From positions 29,639 through 93,638 of the forward strand of contig JANQBS010000160.1 in the NCBI GenBank assembly GCA_033085395.1: a DNA stretch of 64,000 nucleotides. The letters run 5' to 3'. Both the position numbers and the translations under genes were made by a program. Origin of the DNA: Xanthoparmelia taractica (Eukaryota; Ascomycota; Lecanoromycetes; Lecanorales; Parmeliaceae). The notes below the pieces were generated by a model, which did not search any database, had not been told where the DNA came from, and was given only the letters and a program-made list of their open reading frames with translations. Below, in pieces: positions 9,670 through 19,872 of the stretch. Positions within the stretch are counted from its first letter, which is position 1, and the number at the start of each line of letters is the position of its first letter.

Positions 9670-11886
9670 ATGACTGCTTGGTGGTCCAATGAAAGGATCA
9701 GCGCCACCGTCAACGCAGCATACGTCGAAAGGGAGTTGGGATCGAAGAATCTGGTAGAGAAGGTCCATTGCGTGCTTGCATTTGGAGATGGTTTAACAGA
9801 TGACACATACCTGGATTGGATCCTCGAAAGAAGCCCGCGCTTCTTCCTCATTCTCAATGAAATCGGCGTACCGGAGAAGATCTTTGAGATCATCGACAAA
9901 TCCTTCGCCGATGACGACCTTCCTTTATCACAAGATACCCTGTGGGAGCTCAACCTCTTCGGTGGCAAGTCTGAAACCTTGGACAAAAAGTTTCACCGGG
10001 AACAATTCAACTTTCTCATACAAGAGCTTGAGCCTGGTGGGCACGTCGACTACGGCGACTGGGCGGTCGTCCCAGTAGAACCGTTTGTCAAAAGGCCAGG
10101 CATTGCGAAAGCCAACGACAAGGTCTACGTCCATGGAAACCTCTACACGAGGAAAAGAATTGCCGTTTTTGACGACAATAGCATTGATAAAGTGCAGTTC
10201 ATCACGCACCTCAAATCCCTTTCGACCATCGACCATCCTCATCTTGTATCAATTTGGTCAAGTTACTCCCAGGAAAACCTCCTATACGTACTGCTCACAC
10301 CTGCCACCGAGATCTCTCTGAAATCTTTCCTCGAAGAACAGCCCAAGGCTTTTAAGAGCCTTGACAAAGCGGAACGCCGGGAAACCTTTTTGACCTGGAC
10401 CCACTGCCTCGCTGCGGCCTTGGCGTATCTCCACGACAGAGACTTCACCCACCAGACAATCCGCCCTAGTGCGATCACAGTCGATCACAACAACAAAATA
10501 TACCTCGGAGATTACAGCGCTCTCAGAAGCCTCGACACCGAGGACTCCCCAAATTCCTATAACGGCGAGCTCTACGACCACGCAGCACCTGAGAACTGGT
10601 TGCGCAAACCCCGTCTTCACGAAACAGCGGCACTCAAGACAATCCTTCCAGGCGGCGGTCGCACCTCTCGAAGGATTCCAAAGACACCCACTACCGAACG
10701 AAAGACATCGCTGCCTCTCCCATCCATGCCGGTCAATACCACTCGCACTAGCTCGAAAAGCGGCTCTTCAGGTTCCTCAACTCATAGCTCTCGACCACGA
10801 AATGCGCTCATCACAACCTTTACCCCTATTGAGCGACGCACTTCCATCGCTTCCTCAAGCACTTCCCGCAACAGCAAGCTTGAAGCGGCAGACGTCTTCT
10901 CTCTCAACACGATTCTCATAACTCTCCTCTCGATGATCCTCCAACATACACCCAAGACCTTTGCCTCCCACCGGTCCCGCTTGAATCGTCAAGCCGGCCG
11001 TGGCAATGCTCCTCCCGACGCCTCCTTTCATAAGAATCTGAATCAGGTCGCCAAATGGCTTGACATTTTAGCCAAAGAGGCTGGACAACGGGAGAAGAAG
11101 GACATGAAGTTTTGGGGCGCCGTTGGGGAGATTGTCAAGCTTTGCCGGTTGGGTATCAAGAAGGAGGCAAAGGAACGGATGGTGGCAAAAGAGCTGGATC
11201 ATAAGATTGGCGGCTGGGTCGAGTGGGGCTTAGGGAGGAAGCGCAGGTGCACCTGTGAGGTGGCAAGAGAAACTGGTGTACAGCCAAATACCCGCAGCAG
11301 TGCGGAACTTTCGAGTAAATACGCCTTGGACCCACCAAGCTGGGGCCGTCGTCCGAACAGGCCAGACTGGCTCCCCACGAGCGAATTCAGTCGGAGTCTC
11401 CCTGAAAGTCGACCTCAGAGCCTGGACGCGGCTAAGCAGAGCACTGTATGGGGCTTAGGAGATCTGGCAACACTACATGAGAACATGATGCGGCCGGCGA
11501 GCGTCATGACATATGAGGAGAGTACGGCCTGGGGAGCTGGAAATGAGCCATATATGGCTAGAGACCGCAGACGATCTGCTAGCATGGCTTCCGCTCAGGA
11601 AAGCGCTGTCTGGGGGTTGGGAGAAGCGCAGCGGGAGGACAAGGATGATTTGCACACTACCGGGCGGAGAAAGAGTAATGCTTCTGCGACAAATTCTTGT
11701 GTTGCTACGGGAGGAATGGAGGCGTTAGAGGACTTTGATATTGATGATGATGATGATGACGACGATAACGATGACGATGACGACAAGGATCATGAGGACG
11801 CTCTCAGTTATGGGGAAGGAGACGGTTCAGACAATTGGCCTCTCCCACGTGAGACACTGGCGCTGGACCATGGCAAGGCTGGGTAA
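9670..11886 (+). CDS. Protein-kinase-like protein, probably a pseudokinase, with C-terminal 27-residue repeats
   Basis: 738 residues in one exon. Residues about 170-320 resemble a protein-kinase fold: KSLSTIDHPHLVSIWSSYS (C-helix to beta-4), LAYLHDRDFTHQTIRPSAI (catalytic loop) and IYLGDYSAL (beta-7 to DFG). The HRD triad is altered: around H261 the sequence reads FTHQTIRPS, with no catalytic Asp. DFG reads DYS (D281). The APE motif is kept (A306-E308), and after a ~95-residue Ser/Thr/Arg insertion the helix-F motif survives as ADVFSL. Loss of the catalytic Asp argues for a pseudokinase. The tail has three repeats of exactly 27 residues, each ending WGxG (590-597, 617-624, 644-651) and each carrying an RxxS site. 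A run of about ten Asp follows near residues 688-705. Probably cytosolic or nuclear regulatory; partner unknown. Confidence 0.8.
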   Translation: MTAWWSNERISATVNAAYVERELGSKNLVEKVHCVLAFGDGLTDDTYLDWILERSPRFFLILNEIGVPEKIFEIIDKSFADDDLPLSQDTLWELNLFGGKSETLDKKFHREQFNFLIQELEPGGHVDYGDWAVVPVEPFVKRPGIAKANDKVYVHGNLYTRKRIAVFDDNSIDKVQFITHLKSLSTIDHPHLVSIWSSYSQENLLYVLLTPATEISLKSFLEEQPKAFKSLDKAERRETFLTWTHCLAAALAYLHDRDFTHQTIRPSAITVDHNNKIYLGDYSALRSLDTEDSPNSYNGELYDHAAPENWLRKPRLHETAALKTILPGGGRTSRRIPKTPTTERKTSLPLPSMPVNTTRTSSKSGSSGSSTHSSRPRNALITTFTPIERRTSIASSSTSRNSKLEAADVFSLNTILITLLSMILQHTPKTFASHRSRLNRQAGRGNAPPDASFHKNLNQVAKWLDILAKEAGQREKKDMKFWGAVGEIVKLCRLGIKKEAKERMVAKELDHKIGGWVEWGLGRKRRCTCEVARETGVQPNTRSSAELSSKYALDPPSWGRRPNRPDWLPTSEFSRSLPESRPQSLDAAKQSTVWGLGDLATLHENMMRPASVMTYEESTAWGAGNEPYMARDRRRSASMASAQESAVWGLGEAQREDKDDLHTTGRRKSNASATNSCVATGGMEALEDFDIDDDDDDDDNDDDDDKDHEDALSYGEGDGSDNWPLPRETLALDHGKAG
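11433..11622 (+). repeat. Three in-frame 27-residue (81-nt) repeats in the pseudokinase tail
   Basis: The blocks RPQSLDAAKQSTVWGLG, RPASVMTYEESTAWGAG and RSASMASAQESAVWGLG follow one another with a fixed 27-residue period. Conserved features are R-x-x-S near the start, S-[TA] before the Trp, and W-G-x-G at the end. Confidence 0.85.
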
Positions 11887-12355
11887 GGAAACGGGTGAGA
11901 ATCGCAATTCATGGAGGATTCGGACCTTGAGGGTGAATGATTAGATACCCAGAATGAACGCCCGTCTTTTTTGTGTACAATGTAACACGCGTGGACGGTT
12001 TTTTTTTCTGGCTGCTGCATTCAATACCTTTTCTCGCATAGATCGTGTACGTTACGATATTACCATGGGGTGTATGTATGTATGTATGTATCCATCTAGC
12101 TCATGCTTCTAGAATACCCAGCTCCAACCCTTCCTTCCTTCCCTCCCTCCTTGCTTGAACAAGTCGGTCAGTCGGTCATCACAGCAAACCAAGCGAATCT
12201 AGCATAAACATGAGCTCCGGCGTAGGCAAATCTCCCATCCATCCATCCATTCATTCTTTCGTCCTTTACCATTTCCCCCACCAACCGTGGACAAGCTAGA
12301 GAATCCAAATCGTACCCCTAACCCCCGGCCTTGGACCCCATCACGCTGAACACCC
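11887..12355. other. Intergenic region with simple repeats
   Basis: Convergent 3' flanks of two genes. It holds a (TGTA)n run at about 12070-12091, a (CCTT/CCTC)n stretch near 12127-12150 and (ATCC)n near 12236-12250. No gene seen. Confidence 0.6.
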
Positions 12356-13669
12356 TCAACGCCCACATCCCATTACCGCACTTCCCCCTCCCCCTCCTTC
12401 CTCTTCTGCGGCTGCTGCACCTCCTCTCCCTCCTCCTCCTCCTCCTCCTCCTCCTCTTTCTCCTCCTGAGCTACTCACACCCGAAAACTCCCGCCTGCTG
12501 GCCCCTCCCCCTCCCCCTACCCCCGCCCCCGCGCCTTTGGCACCGCTCATACTTATCCGCCGGATCATTTTCTTAAAGGGGTTCTTGCCTCCTCGGGCGC
12601 TGGTGAGGGAGGTCGAGGCGGAGATGGAGGCGGGGGCGGTTGGTGCGGAAATGGAGGGTGAGGAGAAGGTGGCGGGCGATGTTGTTGCTTTTGGGGGTGG
12701 GGGGAAGGGGGGTGAGGAGAGGGTGGACTGTGTTGGATTAGTTTGTTGGTTTGGTTTGAGCTGGGTTGGTTTGGTTGGGGGGGAGGGGAGGGGAAGGAGG
12801 GGAGGGGGGAGGGGTAAGGGAGGATAAGAGAGCTGGGGGAAGAGGGAAAGGGAGTGGGGGGGGGGGGAGGGAAAGGTGGGAGTAGGGAGCAGCGGGGAAG
12901 AAAGAAGGGGAAGGCGGTTTGGGGAGGGGGTAAAGGGTGGAGGAAGAAAGCAGTAAATACGTACAACGCCCACAGCCACAGGCATACTCTCGCTCCGTCC
13001 CACGCGCCTGAGCCCAACCACTTCTCCCTCTTCCACAGCCTCTCTTTCTCCCTCCTGCTTTTCTTCTCCTTCCAACCTTTCTCCCTCCTGCTCCCCATCA
13101 TCTTTCTCTTCCACCCCCACCCCCACCCCCACCCGGTCACCACCACCACCACCACCATCACCATTATTATCCCTCCCATACGCCGCGACTGCGCTCTGCG
13201 TCCGCGACAGCACGGGCGCCTTCCAAGATCGCGTCTTCCATAGGCGCAAGTCTTTGGGGCGCGACTTGAGGGATTTGAGATGGAGGCGCTTTTGCTCGAG
13301 GAGGTAGTCGACCTGTTTGTTGACAGGGGGAATTAGTGGAGGTCGAGTGGGGGTTGGGTTTGGGGGATCGGGGTGGAAGTGGGGCGTGGGGATGGGGAGT
13401 GGAGGAAGGGGCAAATGGAGGGAGGTGAGGGAGGGGAGGGGAGGGGGGTGTGAGGGTAGGTGGGCGGTGATAATTACCTCGCGGATCCAGAGCTCCTGAC
13501 GGTCACTCCACTTCTTCTGCGCCTGCTTGAGCTGGTCCTGGCAGTAGGCGAGGCGGACCTCTTGGTCCGGTGTCCAGGTCGCGGTTGTGCTGGTGTGAGT
13601 CAAATTATCCGTTGAATCAGTCGCCGTGGGAGTGCGGGTGAGTGATGGTGACACAGGAGGTGAGACCAT
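12356..13669 (-). CDS. Low-complexity protein of unknown function
   Basis: Exons 13478-13669, 12965-13312 and 12356-12727; introns 13313-13477 (GTAATT...AACAG) and 12728-12964 (GTACGT...ACACAG, branch CTAAT). About 303 residues from the first in-frame ATG (MVSPPVSPSLTRTPT). Open frame continues upstream without an ATG to a stop near 13855, so an unseen first exon is possible; a Cys-containing stretch (SECPNCHTIFLR) lies just upstream in another frame. The conserved-looking core is helical and basic: DQLKQAQKKWSDRQELWIRE across the first intron into VDYLLEQKRLHLKSLKSRP. The rest is Gly, Glu and Val runs from microsatellite-like DNA, ending in poly-Gly. The core looks like a real fungal protein; the tail length is uncertain because the second intron is pyrimidine-rich throughout. 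Confidence 0.6.
   Translation of the reverse strand: MVSPPVSPSLTRTPTATDSTDNLTHTSTTATWTPDQEVRLAYCQDQLKQAQKKWSDRQELWIREVIITAHLPSHPPPLPSLTSLHLPLPPLPIPTPHFHPDPPNPTPTRPPLIPPVNKQVDYLLEQKRLHLKSLKSRPKDLRLWKTRSWKAPVLSRTQSAVAAYGRDNNGDGGGGGGDRVGVGVGVEEKDDGEQEGERLEGEEKQEGEREAVEEGEVVGLRRVGRSESMPVAVGVVRIYCFLPPPFTPSPNRLPLLSSPLLPTPTFPSPPPHSLSLFPQLSYPPLPLPPPLLPLPSPPTKPTQLKPNQQTNPTQSTLSSPPFPPPPKATTSPATFSSPSISAPTAPASISASTSLTSARGGKNPFKKMIRRISMSGAKGAGAGVGGGGGASRREFSGVSSSGGERGGGGGGGGGRGGAAAAEEEGGGGGSAVMGCGR
12360..12930. repeat. Purine/pyrimidine-biased low-complexity tract
   Basis: Long CTCCTC and CCCCTC runs (12380-12535) and GGGGAGG-type runs (12770-12930) lie in the last exon and last intron of the minus-strand gene, giving poly-Gly/poly-Glu reading. 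Similar (CACCCC)n and (CAC)n runs occur at about 13110-13155. Confidence 0.75.
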
Positions 13670-13855
13670 GCTGGATGCATGGACTGGGCTTATGGCTCGG
13701 GTAGGGTTGGGTGGGCTTGGTGGACTTTTTGGTATGAAAGGGAAGTGTTGAGGATTGTTCAAGGTTCGTTGGAGGGATTGTTGTTGTTGTTGTCCAAAGA
13801 CGGTGTTGTGGTGGTAGAAGGGTTTCGTTGTAGAAAGTTGGTCGCGTGATCAGGT

Positions 13856-14278
13856 TTGCCTGACCGTAGGAAGATTGTATGGCAATTGGGACATTCACTC
13901 GTGATCGCACCACGATGATGAGCCATGCAGATGGAAGTCAACCAGGCGATGTATTAATTATTGTGTTGACAGACAAGAATTAGCCAAGCAATTAGGTGAT
14001 ATACAGAACTAGCCTTTGTGGCAGAGATGAAAAGTCTTGGAGTAAAAACGGCAGGGCCTTGCTTGATATACGGATATCCGTCCGCTATAATTCACCGAGT
14101 CAGCACGCCATGACTCCGCTCCGACGCCAAATTGTGGGGGTGTTCCCCGTGGGGATCATCCGATTCCCATCTTATCTCATTCGTTTCCATACAGCAAATG
14201 TCATGTATACTCCGCACACAACGCCAATTTATCCCGTATGGCCGAGCTTCCGTTTAAGAACAAGTGTGTTGGAAAGAT
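13856..14278. other. Intergenic region
   Basis: Between two minus-strand genes. An open stretch at 13759-13941 (minus) encodes a CPNC pair and might be a 5' exon of the low-complexity gene; otherwise nothing is seen. Confidence 0.4.
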
Positions 14279-15354
14279 CTATGAGCTCAGAGGCCGTGAT
14301 AGAGGCGATTTGTCGGCCATCGATTGGAAGGTAGGGGTAATGACGGGCGTCCGCCCCACGTTCGCCGCATCAGCAAGAAGAGTGATCCAGCATCCCAGAA
14401 CAATCTTTTCCATCCAGCTACTCTCCTCACTAACTGAACACATTCTCTTGCCATTTGATATGTACGTTCCTAATTCGGCAGGAAGTTCCCTACCCCCCAC
14501 GGAAGCCGAGACTGGACCAACCTCGGGTTGTTGAACACTCTTAGTGGCTTGCATCTGTTCAAATCCGATGCACTGGCGTACCATTTGGTGAATACCATTC
14601 TCAAGATTCGACGCTCGAGGTTCTAGCTCTTTCCATATGTCCGGGCCCCAGAATGGATCTTCGTCCAATGCACCCCGTAGGGAGGAAAGCCAGAAGTCGA
14701 AGACGGGAAGACGGTTTGGATCCTCACCAATCGTTGAGTCATTCCTGCGGAGTGAGGCTGCAAGTCGACAGGCTGTGACGATAATCCTTATAGTCGGCTC
14801 AGTCATCAGGACGTGGCTAACAATGCAGGCTTTGACCCTGGTCAGTAGGCGCACATTCCAGGCAGTGTAAGGCCGCATACCTGGACAGCCTTGTGCGGAG
14901 CACCAGTCCTTCTCCTCCGCGATAAAGCATTGTAGCCATGCGAAGGCTCCGCGAGCCTCCCCACGGAAGACCAATTCAAGGTCAAATATGTTCCGATCTC
15001 CTAGCATGGATATGGCTAGCTGAGTGGCACAGCGTTGGATCTCGAGCAGAGGGAGGATCAAAGCGTAAGTGATGTCGCGCTGCAAAAGCCATGCTTCTTC
15101 GTGTGCTTTGCTGGTTGGCTGGTGATGCACACAAAAACTAGAGCCGGGAAGGTCAGCCTGCAGCTACGATTGGAACGGCACAAGTCAGGTGCTCACCGGT
15201 TATTATGTCGGCTTGTCAGGAAGCCACGGATGGCTTGGAAGGCTCTGCATGACAGGAGCCTTCCTGCATCCTCGTGGTGCAGGGAAAAGGGTGGTGTTCG
15301 CGAGCTTTCTTCTGTGTGGGATAGAGGGAAGGTGAAGGATCGAGTGAGGGCCAT
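14279..15354 (-). CDS. Two-exon fungal protein of unknown function
   Basis: Exons 15197-15354 and 14279-15137, joined across a 59-nt intron (GTGAGC...CTGAC...CTCTAG), give 338 residues. The splice converts AACCG|T into an in-frame Arg codon and links an otherwise ATG-less open frame to a good start (MALTRSFTFPLS). The product is mostly alpha-helical with scattered Trp and Cys (FAWLQCFIAEEKDWC, PVFDFWLSSLRGALDEDPFW). No signal peptide, clear membrane span or catalytic motif. Not recognised. The even amino-acid make-up and exact splice support a real gene. Confidence 0.65.
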
Positions 15355-17479
15355 CAGAACATGATAGAAGTCCGCTCAAAGGAGGCATGTCCTTTTTATG
15401 AGATCTGGATCGCTGTCGGTCAATAAAGTAAAAGTCAATGCTAAATCGTCCGAATTGGATGGTTTGACCCCCACGCCACCAAGCTGGCCAGGTCAGATGG
15501 ACGAAAAAGGCCAACGACTCGGGCTTTGAATGGGAGACCGGCGTCCTCGCTGCATGTGCTCTTCGTGGATGCATATCCAATCAAAGCCAGTGCAGCTCGC
15601 AACTTTTAACAATGTACAGGTTAAAGACCGCGGCGACTGCAAAAGATTGAAGCCACCCGCATATAGTCTTGTTTTTTCAAGAAGGGAAAAATGGTACAGA
15701 TAGCGCGTAAACCACCCTGACCGCTAACTTCTTAAGGCGAAAATCTAGGGCTTCAATCCCCGAAGTACCCCTAAATGACTTGCCTAAAGAAGCAGCCACG
15801 CAAGCCTATGACACGCGAATCAAGTACTCTACCTTGATTGAGGTACGTTCCTAAACACATTAACGATGTTTGGATAGATTCAGGCAATCAGTCCGAGAGT
15901 TTTGATGGACTTGGTGTTAGAATGTATTTCTACATTACAAGAATTAGTGTCTGAGTGTTAGACGACTGCAACCCTGTAATGTAGATAAAATACCAGTAGC
16001 TCAATCGATTAGCTTGTATCTTTCAACAATGTCTTTCACCATTCCTTGGGAGCTTTCACCGCCCACACATAGAGACTGTTACGTCCATAATGACTTTCGT
16101 GTGCGCTGAACTGCCAGAAAAGTTCTTCGCATTTGGAAACACTTGTACTTGAATTTCCGGGAACAGGTGGGTCACGTTCACAGAGCCACAACGCAAACTT
16201 TACGTCCTCGATATAGCCCGGTGTATCCTGGTTGAAACGGAAACTCGTTGGTACTAGCGCTTAGAATATTAGTATCAAGGATTCGGCACTCTTATCAATT
16301 CCCAGTCCGAGCTTTTGCCTAGCCTAGTGGTACATACATTCGGTCCCTGAGTGGAACGGCTGGGAGGGAACCCAACAGCCCGTCCACCGGGTCGTTGAAA
16401 GCGTATGCTTGCTGCAACTGAGTCTCCACTCTACCCCAACAATTCGAGAAGGAAATGGAACGTTATTGAGGACTCCTGTCTACAATACTTTTCAATACTA
16501 CTATGGGATGGGTCTTTACCGAGTTTAAAGGACCTTTTCAGAAGACGCTTTCAAAGGGTTACAATGATCCCAATATCATAAATACGTCGGACAGCTTCCT
16601 CTTTTGCGGTGTTCTCAATGACCATTGAACCTAGGTATTTGAACATTCCTGGGTTCCAATCCAGCTGTTCAAAGATGTACTACAATTTGTAGGATACGAT
16701 CTGAGGACCTGTACATTTTTCAAGCAGGAGGCTTTGTATCTCCCGTCAGCTTTTTGCACACATCCTTTGCCATTTGAGGGTACTGATGGAGCGAGCTGTG
16801 ACTTTTGTCTGACCATCAGCTGCTCAAAATGCAAGAGATGCTTCTCATTGCGCTCTTTGTGCGTGTTTTGTACCTTTGATGTGGAATGATGGCTCTGATG
16901 TGGTCATCCTAGTACTCTGACTACACAAATCCCTAATCTGATACGTTTTTGGGGTCACATTATCCGTCAGCACTAATGCCAACTACATGATCCCCTGCGG
17001 GCCGATATGTTCACGGCGGTGATGTTTCATGACCCAAGGAATTGTCGGATGCAAGAGAGGTTTCTTTACAGATATACGTTATGATTTTCAAGGCCGTACC
17101 AAGTGCTTAATGAGCATCAGTGAACTTCTTGTACTTCTTGATAGATAATATCTCCCAATTTGCTTGCTCTCCCCCCTTCTGTCTCAATCTTGCTCAAAAT
17201 GCCAACACGAGGAGTGTGGAGAAAGAGTCCACTTTTCACATCTACTCCTTCAAATTTTTGCTCAAGGGGACACTTTCTGCTCTCCACACCCCAAAGTACT
17301 ATTCCTCTACTCTCTTAAATCCAGCAACTGTTGGCAAATCAATTTCACATCTACCTTGCACCAAGATTCTCTATTCAGTGCTTCGTGGCGTTGTGACTGC
17401 GAACTCAGTGTGTATTCCTTCTGGCAACCAAAAGAAACCCTAGATTAATGGTACTCCATTTCGAAAGGCCGCCAAATCA
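15355..17479. other. Gene-poor region, about 2.1 kb
   Basis: No convincing exon on either strand; open stretches are short and without recognisable composition. The final 300 bp are the presumed promoter of the membrane-protein gene that starts at 17480. Confidence 0.5.
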
Positions 17480-18184
17480 ATGCATGACCTCACAACAGCC
17501 CTCCTCATCCATGGAGGCCTGCTTGTCGGGTACGGGTCCCCACTAATCACATACTTCATACTTCGCCAAAAAGCACAACGAAGTGCCGCCGGTCGACCAA
17601 CGATCCACCTTCCCTGGTGGAAATCCGTCTGCAAGTTTCTCAGCATAGGACTATTCACAGGCGCCATCGTCTGGATCGTCACCATTGCAGTTCTATTTGG
17701 CAATCTCGTATCCTCCATGAACGAAATCTGCCCGTCCCTAGTCACGCCAGACGAATGCAGTCGCGCAACGTTGGAATGGCAGGCAACTTGCATCGGGCTC
17801 ATCGAGTGTGCCTGCGCAGCCATCAGCATCATTCTCTGGACTGCATACGCCGAATCAAACAGGACGGAGTCACCCCCCGAGCGCGCCTATCCGCTGGTCC
17901 TTCTCACTATTTCGCACTGCTTGTTGGTGGCGTCGTGGGATCTGTGTACACCTCTTATTTTTTCGCTCAAGGCCTTCGGCATGATCGGAACAAAATATTG
18001 GATCGCCGTGAGCTCTACGTTTGCGTTTATTTCGATCTTGGCGTATATAATTGGCACCACGCTTTGGATCATTGCGTTGATTAGGGTCTTCTACGCTTGG
18101 CGGTGCAGGTCGAGGAGCGAAACGCCTGCTGAGGAACAATGGCCTGGAGAATCGGAGAGAGATGTCGTACTGCAGGAGATCTAG
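17480..18184 (+). CDS. Multi-span membrane protein, unknown function
   Basis: 234 residues in one exon. Five hydrophobic segments: about residues 6-28 (LLIHGGLLVGYGSPLITYF), 52-76, 103-122 (TCIGLIECACAAISIILWTA), 138-165 and 175-206, ending with a basic juxtamembrane stretch (YAWRCRSRSE) and an acidic tail. The loop after the second span carries two Cys (EICPSLVTPDECSR), perhaps an extracellular disulphide. No known transporter or receptor signature is recognised. The organisation resembles many fungal orphan integral membrane proteins. No cluster context. Confidence 0.72.
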   Translation: MHDLTTALLIHGGLLVGYGSPLITYFILRQKAQRSAAGRPTIHLPWWKSVCKFLSIGLFTGAIVWIVTIAVLFGNLVSSMNEICPSLVTPDECSRATLEWQATCIGLIECACAAISIILWTAYAESNRTESPPERAYPLVLLTISHCLLVASWDLCTPLIFSLKAFGMIGTKYWIAVSSTFAFISILAYIIGTTLWIIALIRVFYAWRCRSRSETPAEEQWPGESERDVVLQEI

Positions 18185-19872
18185 GGCTGAATACCCTTGA
18201 CCCGACATAAAGTGGGTATCAAAAACAAAGTCTTTTGGCAAAAGGAACACTCGCTAAGCCGAACTTTCAAGAATATCAACTATAAAGGGCCTCCCGTTTG
18301 TCTATTATAGGAGTGGTGTCTGTCATGCTAAAGGCACCTACCATTCCCCGCTTTATGCAGTTGATCACGCATTTTTGGGTTTCAGACTCTAAGCTCAGAC
18401 CATACTCCATGAACGATCTATGATCTCGCCTTGACGAGTGTCTTCTGCTCCTACAGTTGGTTCCCGCATAAGCATGCGAACTGATGATAGCTGGCGAGAC
18501 GGATTGCGTTCCCCTATTTCTGGGACCTGGGGTGAGAGTCTTAATTGACCTAGGCATAATGAGATGGCTGGCATGATGAGAGGTTGCAAGACGGGTTGAC
18601 TGACTGATTGAACGGTTCATACTGGGACTAGATATACCTTATATAGATATAGCGGTCGTGACTCGATCATAGTAGCTGTTCCTTTTTGAGCTTACTGGCT
18701 CAAATGTGCGGCACCATCCCGTAGAATTTGTTCCACCCGAGCTCGGACAGCCCCATCAATTTGGGCTGAATGCTAAAAACATCACCAAAGTATTTTACGA
18801 TAGTAAGTACTCAATCAGCTACCACTTATATTCAACACTCATAACACCATCGATATGGATATACGAAAGGCCCAGGAGACCCGTCGTACTCCTCGGACGT
18901 CTCGACACAAGCACATAGCAGTTCTCCCCATACTCCAAACCGCCCTATCAACATTGAAAAAGCCCACTATATAACATTACAAAGAGCCAAGATTCAAGCT
19001 TTGACAGGTCACTAAACGGTATATTGGTAGCTGCAAAGGGGAAGGGTTCACCCACGCGGTCAATCTGTATTACAGTATGGAAGGTACCTTGGTTACCTAC
19101 AAAGCGGGTGAAAGAAGAATCCGGACGCCACGGTGAGGAACACAACCAAATTTCGTATGTGAGGCTTGTGAGCCCTGGCTGAGGGTTCGGATTCTTCTTT
19201 CAGCCGCATGCCTACATGCCCCAGCAAATATAAACGTGCCCAGGTACTCCGTACACTCTGGTACGCGGTCACTTGTAGGGCGGAAAACCTAGGGCTGACT
19301 TAGGGCAACCTTGGGTCTAAGGCTCAGCCCTACAAGTGACTGCGTGGGGGTCTGGCGGTGAAACTCTTTCTACAAATCGCACTGCACATCTTGTCGCGTT
19401 GCAGGAACAGACACCACAAAAAAAATCTTATCGTAGTTGAAACTATGTATGAATTTTGCATCTCTGTTAGGGTCTAGCTTTTCTCTATAAAACAATCACA
19501 AAGCCGTCAGTGTCAAGTGGGGCCCCCTTACAGCATATTGAAGACCCCTGCCTCGCATGTATGCTTCGTTTTGTCCTGTCTTTGCAGAGCATTACCCTGC
19601 GCATAATTCAGTAGGCTCATCAAGTGACGAGGATGCCTTTCAAGCTCGGTGCTCCAAGTTCGCTCAGTCGATGGCCAAGCAAAACGATAAAGCAGCCTTT
19701 GACCGGAAAGAAAAGCTTCCGCCAATACGCTGATATTTACTCCCAACCCGTGTATCGAACAAGGTGGAGGGCTCGTATTGGATACTTCCTTGGTGAATAG
19801 CTGACACTGCATCCTTTGTTGATTGTTGGAATTGACGCTCCTTTAGTCGGTCTAATTTCATCCTTTCCGCTA
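18185..19872. other. Intergenic region, about 1.7 kb
   Basis: No coding exon recognised. It contains the hairpin at 19263-19345 and presumably the promoter of the D-lactate dehydrogenase gene. Confidence 0.5.
19263..19345. repeat. Long inverted repeat (19-bp arms, 45-base loop)
   Basis: Left arm 19263-19281 (ACGCGGTCACTTGTAGGGC) pairs with 19327-19345 at 18 of 19 positions. The loop holds an inner GGGCTGA whose complement TCAGCCC overlaps the right arm, so alternative foldings exist. Size and structure resemble a very small foldback/MITE-like element, but no clear target-site duplication is seen. Confidence 0.7.

Noticed and set aside
12331..12827. Open frames rich in Leu/Ser or Gly/Val on the plus strand
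   Set aside because: Antisense of the CTC/CCC low-complexity exon and intron of the minus-strand gene; they are reading-frame shadows.
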